Assembly (NCBI RefSeq): GCF_000826645.1
Contig: NZ_JXJP01000030.1
Location: 41,173 to 105,172 of the forward strand
Source of the DNA: Psychroserpens mesophilus
GTDB lineage: Bacteria > Bacteroidota > Bacteroidia > Flavobacteriales > Flavobacteriaceae
DNA length: 64,000 bases
Direction of reading: 5' to 3'
In this document: positions 27,701 to 35,432 of the stretch, piece after piece
Position numbering within the stretch: position 1 is the first letter of the stretch
How the letters are laid out: each line of letters opens with the position of its first letter
Position numbers and translations under genes: made by a program
The notes under the pieces: generated by a model
Database searches by the model: none
Told to the model about the DNA's origin: nothing
What the model saw: only the letters and a program-made list of their open reading frames with translations

Positions 27701-29081
27701 GAATGATTAGCTGACCAAATATTGCTGAATTCATCATTTTTGATGCACCATCAAAGGTGATGTCATCTTTATAGGATTGTAATTCTTCAGATTTTAAACC
27801 AGCAAGTTTTTCATGATTTTTGGTAATTCGATAGGCTATAAATTCAACAATGATTACAGCTCCATCGATAATAATTCCGAAGTCAATAGCACCTAAACTC
27901 ATCAAATTGGCATCGACACCAAAAAGATACATTAGAGACAAAGCAAACAATAAACAAAGTGGAATTACAGAGGCCACAACCAATCCAGATCGCCAGTTTC
28001 CTAATAGTAATACCACCACAAAAATTACAATGAGGCATCCCAGTATGAGGTTTTCAGTAACTGTAAATGTTGTTTTGCCAATAAGTTCACTTCGGTCAAG
28101 AAATGCATTGATATACACTCCTTTTGGTAACGATTTAGAGATAGAGGCTACACGTGCTTTAACAGCTTCAATAACTTGTTTAGAGTTTGCGCCTTTGAGC
28201 ATCATAACCTGACCTAGTACTTTTTCGCCTTCACCATTTCCTGTAATGGCACCAAATCGTGTGGCATTTCCAAAACCCACTGAAGCCACATCCTTAACAT
28301 AAACAGGAACACCATCATTGGTTTTAATGACAATGTTTTCAATATCTTGCAGACTGTTTACCAATCCATCACCACGAATAAAATAGGCTTGATTCACTTT
28401 TTCTATGTAACCACCTCCAGCAACACTATTATTATTTTCAAGAGCTGTAAACACCTCTTGAGCAGTAATGGTCATCGCATTGAGTTTCTGGGAATTGATG
28501 GCGACTTCGTATTGTTTTAAAAAACCTCCCCAAGTATTCACTTCAACAACACCAGGTATTCCAGATAACTGACGTTTCACAATCCAATCTTGAATGGTAC
28601 GAAGATCCTGAGCTGTATAATCATCTTTAAATTCGGGTTCAACATCAAGGATGTATTGATAGATTTCTCCCAAGCCAGTTGTGATAGGTCCCATTTCTGG
28701 AGTGCCGAAACCTTCTGGAATTTTTTCTGAAGCCGATTTTATTTTTTCCGCAATAAGCTGTCGTGGTAGATAGGTGCCTATATCATCGTCAAAAACAATA
28801 GTGACGACTGATAATCCAAATTTCGATACCGATCGAATTTCCTGAACACCTGGAAGATTCGCCATTTCCAATTCAACAGGATAGGTAATAAATTGCTCCA
28901 TATCCTGAGTGGATAGATTGCGGGATGTTGTAATGACTTGAACTTGATTATTGGTGACATCAGGAACTGCGCCAATTGGGATTTGTGATAGCGAATACAA
29001 TCCGAAACCAATCACAAAAAGTGTAAATAGCAGAATGATAAATTTATTCCGCAGACTAAATTTTATAATATGAGATAACAT
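24750..29081 (-). CDS. Czc/Cus-type heavy-metal RND pump fused to a TolC-like outer-membrane factor
   Basis: A 1,443-residue fusion. Residues 1 to about 1035 are a complete HME-RND transporter: first helix NKFIILLFTLFVIGFG, and helix 4 with the proton-relay set D-x5-D-x6-E (Asp400, Asp406, Glu413 in DFGIIIDGAVIIVE), the CzcA pattern for divalent cations such as Zn, Co or Ni. The last pump helix ends near VLYSYFM. After a basic stretch comes a second signal-peptide-like segment (GVIIILVLFSTMSFAQQ, about residues 1050-1066). The rest, to 1443, is an outer-membrane factor with two TolC repeats (coiled RRFELGETNYLEKITAQSKQ and SSFKNGEIDFYQYILSVEN). RND-OMF fusions are typical of Bacteroidota. Followed by the adaptor gene. 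Confidence 0.95.
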   Translation of the reverse strand: MLSHIIKFSLRNKFIILLFTLFVIGFGLYSLSQIPIGAVPDVTNNQVQVITTSRNLSTQDMEQFITYPVELEMANLPGVQEIRSVSKFGLSVVTIVFDDDIGTYLPRQLIAEKIKSASEKIPEGFGTPEMGPITTGLGEIYQYILDVEPEFKDDYTAQDLRTIQDWIVKRQLSGIPGVVEVNTWGGFLKQYEVAINSQKLNAMTITAQEVFTALENNNSVAGGGYIEKVNQAYFIRGDGLVNSLQDIENIVIKTNDGVPVYVKDVASVGFGNATRFGAITGNGEGEKVLGQVMMLKGANSKQVIEAVKARVASISKSLPKGVYINAFLDRSELIGKTTFTVTENLILGCLIVIFVVVLLLGNWRSGLVVASVIPLCLLFALSLMYLFGVDANLMSLGAIDFGIIIDGAVIIVEFIAYRITKNHEKLAGLKSEELQSYKDDITFDGASKMMNSAIFGQLIILIVFIPILSLSGVEGKMFKPMALTFSFALIGAMIFCFTYVPVAASLFLKPSKPSEKNISVRLMRWLNQLYEPTIHWALQSKKLVVGLSILLLSFSIYLFAKMGGEFVPTLDEGDFVIQPVLKTGTSLSNTVEITTKIENILLDQFPEVKQVVTRIGAAEVPTDPMSMEESDVIIVLKPKNEWVSASSKDELADKFKDALAVIPGMEVEFTQPIEMRFNELITGVRADIAIKLFGEDLDILSKKGSEIKALIEDVDGAADVSVEKIDGLPQMSVKYNRDKIARYGLNIQDLNAMLSMGFAGRTVGQVFEGEKRFDLVVRLESSKRQDIDNIKNLYVDLPNGGKIPLSELASITYEKGAAKISRDDTRRRIVVGINVRNRDLESVVNDVRKLIDTHIKLPVGYTITYGGQFENLQNAKSRLLIAVPIALILIFIMLYFAFNSIKEALLIYSAIPLSAVGGVLLLWFRDMPFSISAGVGFIALFGIAVLNGIVLIEHFKELKKEGFKDMETLIKQGTKDRLRAVLLTASAAALGFLPMAISTNAGAEVQRPLATVVIGGLITATLLTMIVLPVLYSYFMNANSKKIKLGKNKQLGVIIILVLFSTMSFAQQKSVILDELISIAIENNSGLKADQLKVEQSDVLISTAFDFDKTEVYYSYDENNLAFNNKPLDVLGIQQGFKFPTVYFAGKKMNSASYDLEVSSYAIREKTLKRKVTSGYYQYLYAKEKAQVMASLDSLYENFAAIAIRRFELGETNYLEKITAQSKQKQISLSLSQAQQELKVAYALLEAIIQSDDTLAIVPEPLTKIPLDVTDITMSPEMDYYKRKISLVEAQRKYQKQELLPDLSLNYFQGTNSGINSNLIGYQFGLKIPLLFNAQSSRIKSSKIAIDIAEEESQNFEINYNTRYQELILELEQFEKALAYFEQEGDAMAHEILKTANSSFKNGEIDFYQYILSVENAYDIQINHLEHLNNYNQIVIKINYLTF

Positions 29082-29153
29082 AATTCATTTGATAAAGTGA
29101 GCGACAACTCATTAAGAAATAAGTTGACAGATACAACGACGAACTAAAATGAA

Positions 29154-29555
29154 TTATGCGTGTTTTGGAGGTTGGAGGAGTCCTTTTTTGTGTAAACTTG
29201 ATATAGAAGATTGGTAATGAAAACGGTTGTCTTTGAGTTCAAGTAATTCAACCGATTCAATTTCTAAGAAGCATTTATGCAACACAAAAGCTGTGATGGT
29301 TACGATATGGTCATGGCATTGAAAAGGTAATTGCTCATGATCTTTTTGTTCTTCCTGATGATTTTTACTGTGATCTTCTTTAAGTTCACCATAATGCTTT
29401 GAAATAAACACAAAAAAATTGTCACCATATTCAGCTTTGTGATATTGAGCATGCTCAATTAGGTCATCTATTTGAACGATGTCGTCATAGTCTACTCTTA
29501 AACTTTGAGTAAGAATAAGAGTTGATAACAATATGGCTATTAATTTACTCATCAT
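29154..29555 (-). CDS. His-rich exported protein at the head of the efflux operon
   Basis: About 133 residues from the ATG pair at 29555/29552; the longer frame from 29597 adds a non-signal-like extension. The N-terminus KLIAILLSTLILTQSL is a signal peptide. The mature part is rich in His and acidic residues (IEHAQYHKAEYGD, KHYGELKEDHSKNH, HEQLPFQCHDHIV) and ends LLQPPKHA. It sits 72 bases upstream of the RND fusion gene on the same strand. I believe this is a conserved small companion of Czc-type pumps in Flavobacteriaceae; a role in periplasmic metal binding or sensing is an inference from composition and place. No named domain recognised. Confidence 0.75.
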   Translation of the reverse strand: MMSKLIAILLSTLILTQSLRVDYDDIVQIDDLIEHAQYHKAEYGDNFFVFISKHYGELKEDHSKNHQEEQKDHEQLPFQCHDHIVTITAFVLHKCFLEIESVELLELKDNRFHYQSSISSLHKKGLLQPPKHA

Positions 29556-29568
29556 AACAAAGTTATGA
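29552..29568. promoter_or_regulatory. Inverted repeat over the start of the His-rich protein gene
   Basis: TCATAAC-AAA-GTTATGA, perfect 7-base arms. It covers the predicted start codon and contains TAACTTTG (a -7-like element on the minus strand). Candidate operator for a metal-responsive repressor. Confidence 0.4.
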
Positions 29569-29597
29569 AAAAAATCTATGAAATAGATAAAAAGCAA

Positions 29598-29926
29598 TTT
29601 TACTAAGTTTTGAGTAATTTCACATTTTAATTTAAATACTCTCCTCAGGAATCGCTTTTTTTCTTTTTAAAGATTCTACTCATTTCAGATCAGACCGAAA
29701 ACTTTCCGTTTCAAGCTTTAGATGTTTTTGTTTTAGAATGGCTTCAGATCGACAAATTTCCTCTAATGCATCTCAAGGGTTCACAAAAAAAAACTTAGTA
29801 ATTTAGTGAGTAAGGTTGCACCTACCTAGGCTTGACTTAAAAAGTTTAATTAGTGCTTTGTTGTCTGAATTAATGCTTTGACAGCAAATAGTAGAATAAT
29901 TTCAATTCCAATTATAAAAATAACAT
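29598..29926. other. Intergenic stretch without a convincing gene
   Basis: About 330 AT-rich bases between the His-rich protein gene and the small ORFs downstream of feoB. Minus-strand frames are open for short distances (one ends in GIEIILLFAVKALIQ) but lack a start codon. No RNA gene, clear terminator or repeat was seen. Confidence 0.5.
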
Positions 29927-30079
29927 TTAAAAATGAAGTCTTAAGAAGGATTTCAGGAATATTGCGTTGATTATAAAAACAAGTACAACAAACAAACCTC
30001 CTTTTAGATCTGATAGGAATGAGGTTTTATTCGATTTGAAATCAAAATAAAACGCGATTAAAATTAAGATAAATGACAT
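29927..30079 (-). CDS. Possible 50-residue membrane microprotein
   Basis: The reverse strand from the ATG at 30079 encodes 50 residues with two hydrophobic stretches (MSFILILIAFYFDF and GGLFVVLVFIINAIFL) around a Lys/Ser turn. It starts 6 bases after the stop of the Cys-rich FeoB-associated protein, so it could be the last gene of the feo operon. A second reading frame over the same DNA is also open and hydrophobic, so a frameshifted remnant of a longer membrane protein is an alternative. Low confidence. Confidence 0.3.
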   Translation of the reverse strand: MSFILILIAFYFDFKSNKTSFLSDLKGGLFVVLVFIINAIFLKSFLRLHF

Positions 30080-30085
30080 AAAGGA

Positions 30086-30226
30086 TTAGTGACAGCCACA
30101 ACCATCGTCTCCTCCACAAGCCTTAGTTGAAACTTTTCTAGGTTTCCAAATGAACTTACGAACCAAAAACACTATGGCGATACTCAAAGCAGAAAATACA
30201 AGTATGTTTTGAATTAAATTGTTCAT
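30086..30226 (-). CDS. FeoB-associated Cys-rich membrane protein
   Basis: A 46-residue protein: N-terminal helix IQNILVFSALSIAIVFLV, a basic stretch RKFIWKPRKV, then a metal-binding-like tail with Cys37, Cys43, Cys45 and a final His (KACGGDDGCGCH). This layout is that of the FeoB-associated Cys-rich family (FeoC-like position, different fold). Its ATG is one base after the FeoB stop codon, so translation is coupled. It probably sits next to the FeoB pore with the cysteines in the cytoplasm; what the cysteines do is not established. Confidence 0.85.
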   Translation of the reverse strand: MNNLIQNILVFSALSIAIVFLVRKFIWKPRKVSTKACGGDDGCGCH

Positions 30227-30227
30227 A

Positions 30228-32327
30228 TTATTTTAAGACTTGAAAAGCGATTAAAGCAACAATATAAGCAAATCCACTCATGATTACAAGTTGTAAGGTT
30301 GGCCACTTCCAGCTATTGGTTTCGCGTTTTACAATAGCTAAAGTACTCATACATTGCATTGCGAAGGCATAAAATAAAAGAAGTGAAATTCCACTGGCAA
30401 AATTAAACAATGGTCCACCTAAAATTGGATTTACCTCTCCAGCCATTCGATTTTTGATGGTTTCCTCTTCATCATTTCCTACACTATAAATAGTAGCTAA
30501 GGTTCCAACGAAGACTTCTCTTGCAGCAAACGAACTTACTATGGCTATTCCAATTTTCCAATCATAACCCAAAGGTCGAATTGCAGGTTCAATAGCATGG
30601 CCAGCGATTCCAATAAAAGAATGTTCGAGTTTATGAGAAGCTATTTTTTGTTGTAATTCTTCAGAAGATAAATTTTCAGAAGCATAAGCTGTTGTAACAA
30701 TACTTTCTGCGTTATTAAAGTCATCGCCTGGACCATAAGAGGCTAAAAACCACAAGACAATTGAAATTGCTAAAATAATTTTTCCGGCACCAAAAACGAA
30801 AGACTTTGTTTTTTCAATCACTGTTAGCACCACATTTTTAAATAATGGTAATTTATAGTTTGGCATTTCAACTACAAAAAAGGTTTTACTCTTAATTTTA
30901 AGTATTTTGTTTAATAACCAAGCTGAAAAAATAGCAGTTCCAAATCCAATCAAATATAAAAGCATCAAGGTGAGCGCCTGATAGTCTAAACCAATAAATT
31001 TTCCTTCAGGTATAACTAAAGAAATAATAATGAGATACACAGGAAGTCTTGCAGAGCAGGTCGTAAATGGCGTTACTAAAATAGTAATCAAACGCTCTTT
31101 CCAGCTTTCAATATTTCGAGTTGCCATAATAGCTGGTATGGCACATGCAGTTCCTGAAATTAAAGGGACGACACTTTTTCCACTTAAACCAAAACGTCTC
31201 ATAATGCGATCCATTAAGAAAACGACACGACTCATGTAACCACTTTCCTCTAAAACACTAATGAATAAGAATAGGAAAGCGATTTGAGGTATAAATATTA
31301 CAATACCACCCAAACCAGGAATAATTCCTTCAGCAATCAAATTCGTAAATGCACCTTGTGGCAAACTATTTTTTGTCCATTCACTTAAGAAAGCAAACGC
31401 TGTGTCTATAAGGTCCATTGGAACACTCGACCAAACATAAATAGCTTGAAAAATGGTTAGTAAAATAATAAAGAAAATCAGGTATCCCCAAACCTTATGG
31501 GTTAAAATTCTATCGAGTTGAATTCGTAAATCTTTTGCCGATTTCAAATCGATTGTATGTCCTTTTTTAAGCGTACTGTTAATAAATTGATAACGTTTTA
31601 TGGTTTCCTTTTGCTGTAATCGTTTTAAGTCCGCTTTACTTTTCGTTTTAAAACTATTAATGGCATCGACTTCGTTTCGATCTGTTTTTCCGAAGTTAAC
31701 GTCCTGTGTAATGACTAGCCAAAGTTTGTATAGTAATTGATTAGGAAACGCTTTTCGAAGATTATCAAAATAATTGGGATCAATTTCAGAAGCATTTACA
31801 CAAGGCTTTACTGAAAGCTCTTTATAATTTATAATCAGTTCTTTAAGTTCATCAATTCCTTTGTTTTTTCTAGTACTGATAAGCGCAATTTTAGTTTGCA
31901 ACTCTTTTTCTAAAAGTGGAATATCTAACTGAATGCCTTTGTATTTCATTCGATCAGACATATTAATTGCCAGAATCGTTGGTATCTCTAAATCTTTTAT
32001 TTGGGTAAAAAGAAGCAGATTACGTTTTAAATTTTCAACATCACTAACAACAACGGCTACATCTGGAAAATCTTTATCATTTTTATTGAGTAATAATTCA
32101 ATTACAACATTTTCATCTAAAGAAGACGCATTTAAGCTGTAGGTTCCAGGGAGATCAATGATATGAGCCTTTACACCTCTGGGCAATTTACAAACACCTT
32201 CTTTTTTTTCGACAGTAATGCCAGGATAATTCCCAACTTTTTGATTTAAACCAGTTAAGGCATTGAAAACAGATGTTTTTCCTGTATTCGGATTTCCAAT
32301 AAGCGCAACATTAATTTGTTTAGCCAT
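30228..32327 (-). CDS. feoB: Ferrous iron transporter B
   Basis: A 699-residue GTP-gated Fe(II) permease of the inner membrane. The N-terminal G domain shows G1 GNPNTGKTS, G3 DLPGTYSL and G4 NMSD, followed by a helical linker. From about residue 275 there are the Gate and core helices, including ESGYMSRVVFLMDR, SGTACAIPAIMATRN with the conserved Cys and PAxxAxR-type motif, and ITILVTPFTTCSARLPVY. The late segment FAAREVFVGTLATIYSVG is also family-typical. It overlaps feoA by 8 bases and is followed one base later by the Cys-rich protein gene. Confidence 0.97.
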   Translation of the reverse strand: MAKQINVALIGNPNTGKTSVFNALTGLNQKVGNYPGITVEKKEGVCKLPRGVKAHIIDLPGTYSLNASSLDENVVIELLLNKNDKDFPDVAVVVSDVENLKRNLLLFTQIKDLEIPTILAINMSDRMKYKGIQLDIPLLEKELQTKIALISTRKNKGIDELKELIINYKELSVKPCVNASEIDPNYFDNLRKAFPNQLLYKLWLVITQDVNFGKTDRNEVDAINSFKTKSKADLKRLQQKETIKRYQFINSTLKKGHTIDLKSAKDLRIQLDRILTHKVWGYLIFFIILLTIFQAIYVWSSVPMDLIDTAFAFLSEWTKNSLPQGAFTNLIAEGIIPGLGGIVIFIPQIAFLFLFISVLEESGYMSRVVFLMDRIMRRFGLSGKSVVPLISGTACAIPAIMATRNIESWKERLITILVTPFTTCSARLPVYLIIISLVIPEGKFIGLDYQALTLMLLYLIGFGTAIFSAWLLNKILKIKSKTFFVVEMPNYKLPLFKNVVLTVIEKTKSFVFGAGKIILAISIVLWFLASYGPGDDFNNAESIVTTAYASENLSSEELQQKIASHKLEHSFIGIAGHAIEPAIRPLGYDWKIGIAIVSSFAAREVFVGTLATIYSVGNDEEETIKNRMAGEVNPILGGPLFNFASGISLLLFYAFAMQCMSTLAIVKRETNSWKWPTLQLVIMSGFAYIVALIAFQVLK

Positions 32328-32553
32328 TAGTAATATCGATTAAAATGTGAATAGCAGTTTCTTTTCTGATGGCTAAATGCGTTCCATTAATATTTAAATA
32401 CATCGGATCTGCAAAAGGCGCAACTTGTACAAGTTCCACTAAATTACCAGGCAAACAACCCATTTCTAATAGTTTAAGAGGAATGTGAATTGAGGAAACA
32501 TCAGTAATGATGGCTTGTTGACCTCGTTTTATATCTGCTAATGTTACCTGCAA
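32320..32553 (-). CDS. feoA: Ferrous iron transport protein A
   Basis: A 77-residue cytoplasmic SH3-like protein. It starts MQVTLADIKRGQQAIITD and contains LLEMGCLPGNLVELVQVAPFADP, the characteristic FeoA core (LxxMGhxPG), and ends with strands IRKETAIHILID. FeoA binds FeoB and is needed for its activity. The gene overlaps feoB by 8 bases and is the first gene of the operon. Confidence 0.94.
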   Translation of the reverse strand: MQVTLADIKRGQQAIITDVSSIHIPLKLLEMGCLPGNLVELVQVAPFADPMYLNINGTHLAIRKETAIHILIDITNG

Positions 32554-32579
32554 GCTTATTTAGATTGATTTTAAAGAAG

Positions 32580-32587
32580 CAAAAATA
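32580..32587 (-). promoter_or_regulatory. Putative -7 element of the feo operon
   Basis: The minus strand reads TATTTTTG (TAnnTTTG), 27 bases upstream of the feoA ATG at 32553. No -33 element at the standard spacing. Confidence 0.4.
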
Positions 32588-32625
32588 AGTCAAAAAATCG
32601 TTGTGAAGAAATTGTTAGGATAAAA

Positions 32626-33294
32626 CTATTCATATTCCTTTTTTAGTCGCCTAATATCTTGAAGTAATGAATCAACAGAAGTTGGACTAACGCCATTATA
32701 AATACCTCTTATTTGTTTGTCTTTATCAATAAGGGCAAAATTTTCGGTATGCACCATGCCATAATCTTCAGAATCATCATCTTTTACTACTAAATATGAT
32801 TTTCTTGCCAAATCATAAATTTGTTTACGGTCGCCAGTAACCAGATTCCATTTACTATCGTCAACACCTTTTTCAATGGCATAGCGTTTCAATTGTGCCA
32901 CAGAATCTACTTCAGGTGTTACAGAATGTGATAGTAACATCACGTCATCATCATTTTTGATTTCTTCTTGAATGCGATGCATTTGATCGGTCATTATCGG
33001 ACAAATCGTTTGGCATGTGGTAAAAAAGAAGTCAGCCACATAAATTTTATCTTCATAGGTATCCTGTGTGATAGTATCTCCATTTTGATTAAGCAATTTG
33101 AAATCGGCTATGGTATGGTATTTCTTTTTGTGCTGAATGGTGCTATCAACAAGTGAGGCATCTATTCTATTTGGTTGATAAATAGGTAATGGGTTTTCAT
33201 TGTCTAATGCTGAATAGATGAGATAAATAATAATACCAGACACAAAAGCTAGGACTATAAAGAAGAACTTAAGTTGTTTAAAATATCTTAACAT
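32626..33294 (-). CDS. SCO1/SenC-family copper chaperone
   Basis: A 222-residue thioredoxin-fold protein anchored by one N-terminal helix (FFFIVLAFVSGIIIYLIYS). The copper site is complete: CxxxC at Cys94 and Cys98 (TTCQTICPIM) and the distal His182 (GMVHTENFALI). SCO proteins help build the CuA site of cytochrome c oxidase in the periplasm. The gene is alone on its strand, with 72 bases to feoA and a divergent M1 peptidase gene upstream. Confidence 0.94.
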   Translation of the reverse strand: MLRYFKQLKFFFIVLAFVSGIIIYLIYSALDNENPLPIYQPNRIDASLVDSTIQHKKKYHTIADFKLLNQNGDTITQDTYEDKIYVADFFFTTCQTICPIMTDQMHRIQEEIKNDDDVMLLSHSVTPEVDSVAQLKRYAIEKGVDDSKWNLVTGDRKQIYDLARKSYLVVKDDDSEDYGMVHTENFALIDKDKQIRGIYNGVSPTSVDSLLQDIRRLKKEYE

Positions 33295-33420
33295 AACAGA
33301 TTTTTAAGGCTTTAACGATAGAAGTACCAGAAGTTTTGAATGCAAAAATACGATAGATTTGCAACAAATTCAGTACTTTTAGCATGCTATATTGCTAAAA
33401 GAAAGAAAATTTTAACACTT

Positions 33421-35355
33421 ATGAAACTACCAATACTAACCCTTTTTTGTCTTTTATCACTTCATGTTTTTTCTCAGGATTTCAATGAAACTCTTGAAGA
33501 TGTCCGAATTGCTGAAGCAAAATCAGCTTTGAGTCAAATGATGCATCGTGCCAATTTAAACACTGGTAATTATGATTTAAAATACCATAGATTAGAATTG
33601 GATATAGATCCTTCTGTTGCGTTTATTTCAGGAGACATCACCACTTACTTCGAAGCTAAAGAAAATATGAGTGAGATTACTTTTGATTTGGCTAGTAATA
33701 TGGTGGTTTCTCAAGTAGAACAAAGAGGAACTATTTTAACCTTTACTCAAAATTCGAATGATGAATTGGTTGTTACTTTACCTCTCATACAGAACACAGG
33801 TGTTTTAGATTCGTTAACAATCAGTTACTCCGGAAATCCGGTTAGTTCTGGTTTTGGTTCGTTTGTTCAGGAAACGCATAATGGTGACCCAACAGTTTGG
33901 ACATTATCAGAACCTTATGGCGCAAAAGCCTGGTGGCCATGTAAACAAGACTTAATAGATAAAATTGATTCTATTGATGTATTTATTACATCACCACAAT
34001 TTAATCCAACAAACGAAGAATATATTGCTGTTTCTAATGGCTTGGAACAAAGTCAGGTTATTAATGGAAATGAAAAGACGACACATTTTAAGCATCGTTA
34101 TCCTATTCCAGCGTATTTAATTGCGATTTCAGTGACAAATTACGAGGTGTATTCGCATACCGTTTCAAATAATGGAAATCCTTTTGAAATTGTGAATTAT
34201 GTGTATTCAGAAAGTTTAGCAAACGCACAAGCCAGTACTCCTGTAACTGTTGATATCATGGACTTATTTATTAATCTATTTGAAGCGTATCCTTTTGAAG
34301 ATGAAAAATATGGGCATGCCGAATTTGGTTTTGGAGGAGGAATGGAACATACAACCGTATCGTTTATGGGAAGTTATAACCGAAATTTAATCGCACATGA
34401 ATTAGCGCATCAATGGTTTGGTAATAAAATCACTTGTGGCAGCTGGAAAGATATTTGGTTAAACGAAGGTTTTGCGACCTATTTATCTGGTCTGGTTTTT
34501 GAAAATTTAGATGGTAATGCTAATTTCAGAACTTGGAAACAACAACGTATTGGTTCAATTACGTCTCAACTGGATGGAGCTGTCTATTTAAGTGATATTG
34601 ATACCACTAGTGTGAGTCGTATTTTTAGTAGCCGTTTAAGTTATAATAAGGGTTCGATGGTGTTGCACATGCTTCGGAAAAAGTTAGGCGATCCTGTTTT
34701 TTTTCAGGCTCTCCAAGATTATTTAAGCACGCCAGAACATGCATATGATTATGCTAAAACGGAAGATTTTATTGCAATTGTTGAAACGACTTCAGGTGAA
34801 GATTTAACCGAATTTTTTAGTGATTGGCTGTACAATCAAGGCTATCCCAGTTACACTGTAAACTGGAATCAGCCTTCAGCTACTGAAATTACAATTCAGC
34901 TTTCACAAACTCAAAGTCATCCTTCGGTTTCATTCTTTGAAGCTCCAGTTCCAATACGTTTATTAGGAACCTTAGGCGAACAGCAAGATTTGGTGTTAGA
35001 TCATACCACTAACATGCAGCAGTTTACTGAAACGATAGCTTTTGAAGTTCAGGATGTCATTTTCAATCCTGAGTTTGATCTCATTTCAGCAAACAATCAA
35101 GTGTTAAGTGTAGCTACTTTTGAACTTGAAGATGAACTGAAAGTGTTTCCTAATCCGTCCTCAACACGTATAACAATTCAAAAACCTGAAGCTTTGCAAG
35201 TACATTCAATCGCAATTTATAACACGATTGGTCAATTGTTGTATCGTTCAAATTGGATTCAGAATATAGATGTATCATCGTTATCAAGTGGCTTACTTTT
35301 TATACAATTTGATACCAATGCAGGCTTTATAAATAAAAGCCTGTTAAAAAATTAG
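33421..35355 (+). CDS. Secreted M1-family metallopeptidase with T9SS sorting domain
   Basis: A 644-residue aminopeptidase N-like protein. The frame opens at 33340, but the ATG at 33421 gives the signal peptide (MKLPILTLFCLLSLHVFS). Zinc ligands are HELAH (residues 326-330) and the downstream Glu in WLNEGFATYLSG. The substrate-anchoring motif, GAMEN in classical M1 enzymes, reads GGMEH here. The last about 75 residues are a type A T9SS sorting domain (VFPNPSSTRITIQ, then YNTIGQLLY, ending NKSLLKN), so the enzyme is exported across the outer membrane and attached to the surface or released. Lower half (about 440-560) is the M1 C-terminal region. It probably trims peptides for nutrition. Confidence 0.94.
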   Translation: MKLPILTLFCLLSLHVFSQDFNETLEDVRIAEAKSALSQMMHRANLNTGNYDLKYHRLELDIDPSVAFISGDITTYFEAKENMSEITFDLASNMVVSQVEQRGTILTFTQNSNDELVVTLPLIQNTGVLDSLTISYSGNPVSSGFGSFVQETHNGDPTVWTLSEPYGAKAWWPCKQDLIDKIDSIDVFITSPQFNPTNEEYIAVSNGLEQSQVINGNEKTTHFKHRYPIPAYLIAISVTNYEVYSHTVSNNGNPFEIVNYVYSESLANAQASTPVTVDIMDLFINLFEAYPFEDEKYGHAEFGFGGGMEHTTVSFMGSYNRNLIAHELAHQWFGNKITCGSWKDIWLNEGFATYLSGLVFENLDGNANFRTWKQQRIGSITSQLDGAVYLSDIDTTSVSRIFSSRLSYNKGSMVLHMLRKKLGDPVFFQALQDYLSTPEHAYDYAKTEDFIAIVETTSGEDLTEFFSDWLYNQGYPSYTVNWNQPSATEITIQLSQTQSHPSVSFFEAPVPIRLLGTLGEQQDLVLDHTTNMQQFTETIAFEVQDVIFNPEFDLISANNQVLSVATFELEDELKVFPNPSSTRITIQKPEALQVHSIAIYNTIGQLLYRSNWIQNIDVSSLSSGLLFIQFDTNAGFINKSLLKN

Positions 35356-35396
35356 GCTTAACTCTAAATATTGTTTTCTAAATGCAAGCAAAACAC

Positions 35397-35404
35397 TACT
35401 TTTG
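35397..35404 (+). promoter_or_regulatory. Putative -7 element of rseP
   Basis: TACTTTTG matches TAnnTTTG; TTTT stands 19 bases upstream (35374-35377, 3 of 4 matches to -33). The start point lies about 22 bases before the ATG at 35433. Confidence 0.55.
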
Positions 35405-35432
35405 TGTCTTGTAAAATTTTGACTAGAGATAC

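Noticed and set aside
35321..35343. Hairpin CAGGCTTT/AAAGCCTG at the end of the M1 peptidase gene as terminator
   Set aside because: It lies inside the coding sequence and has no T tail.
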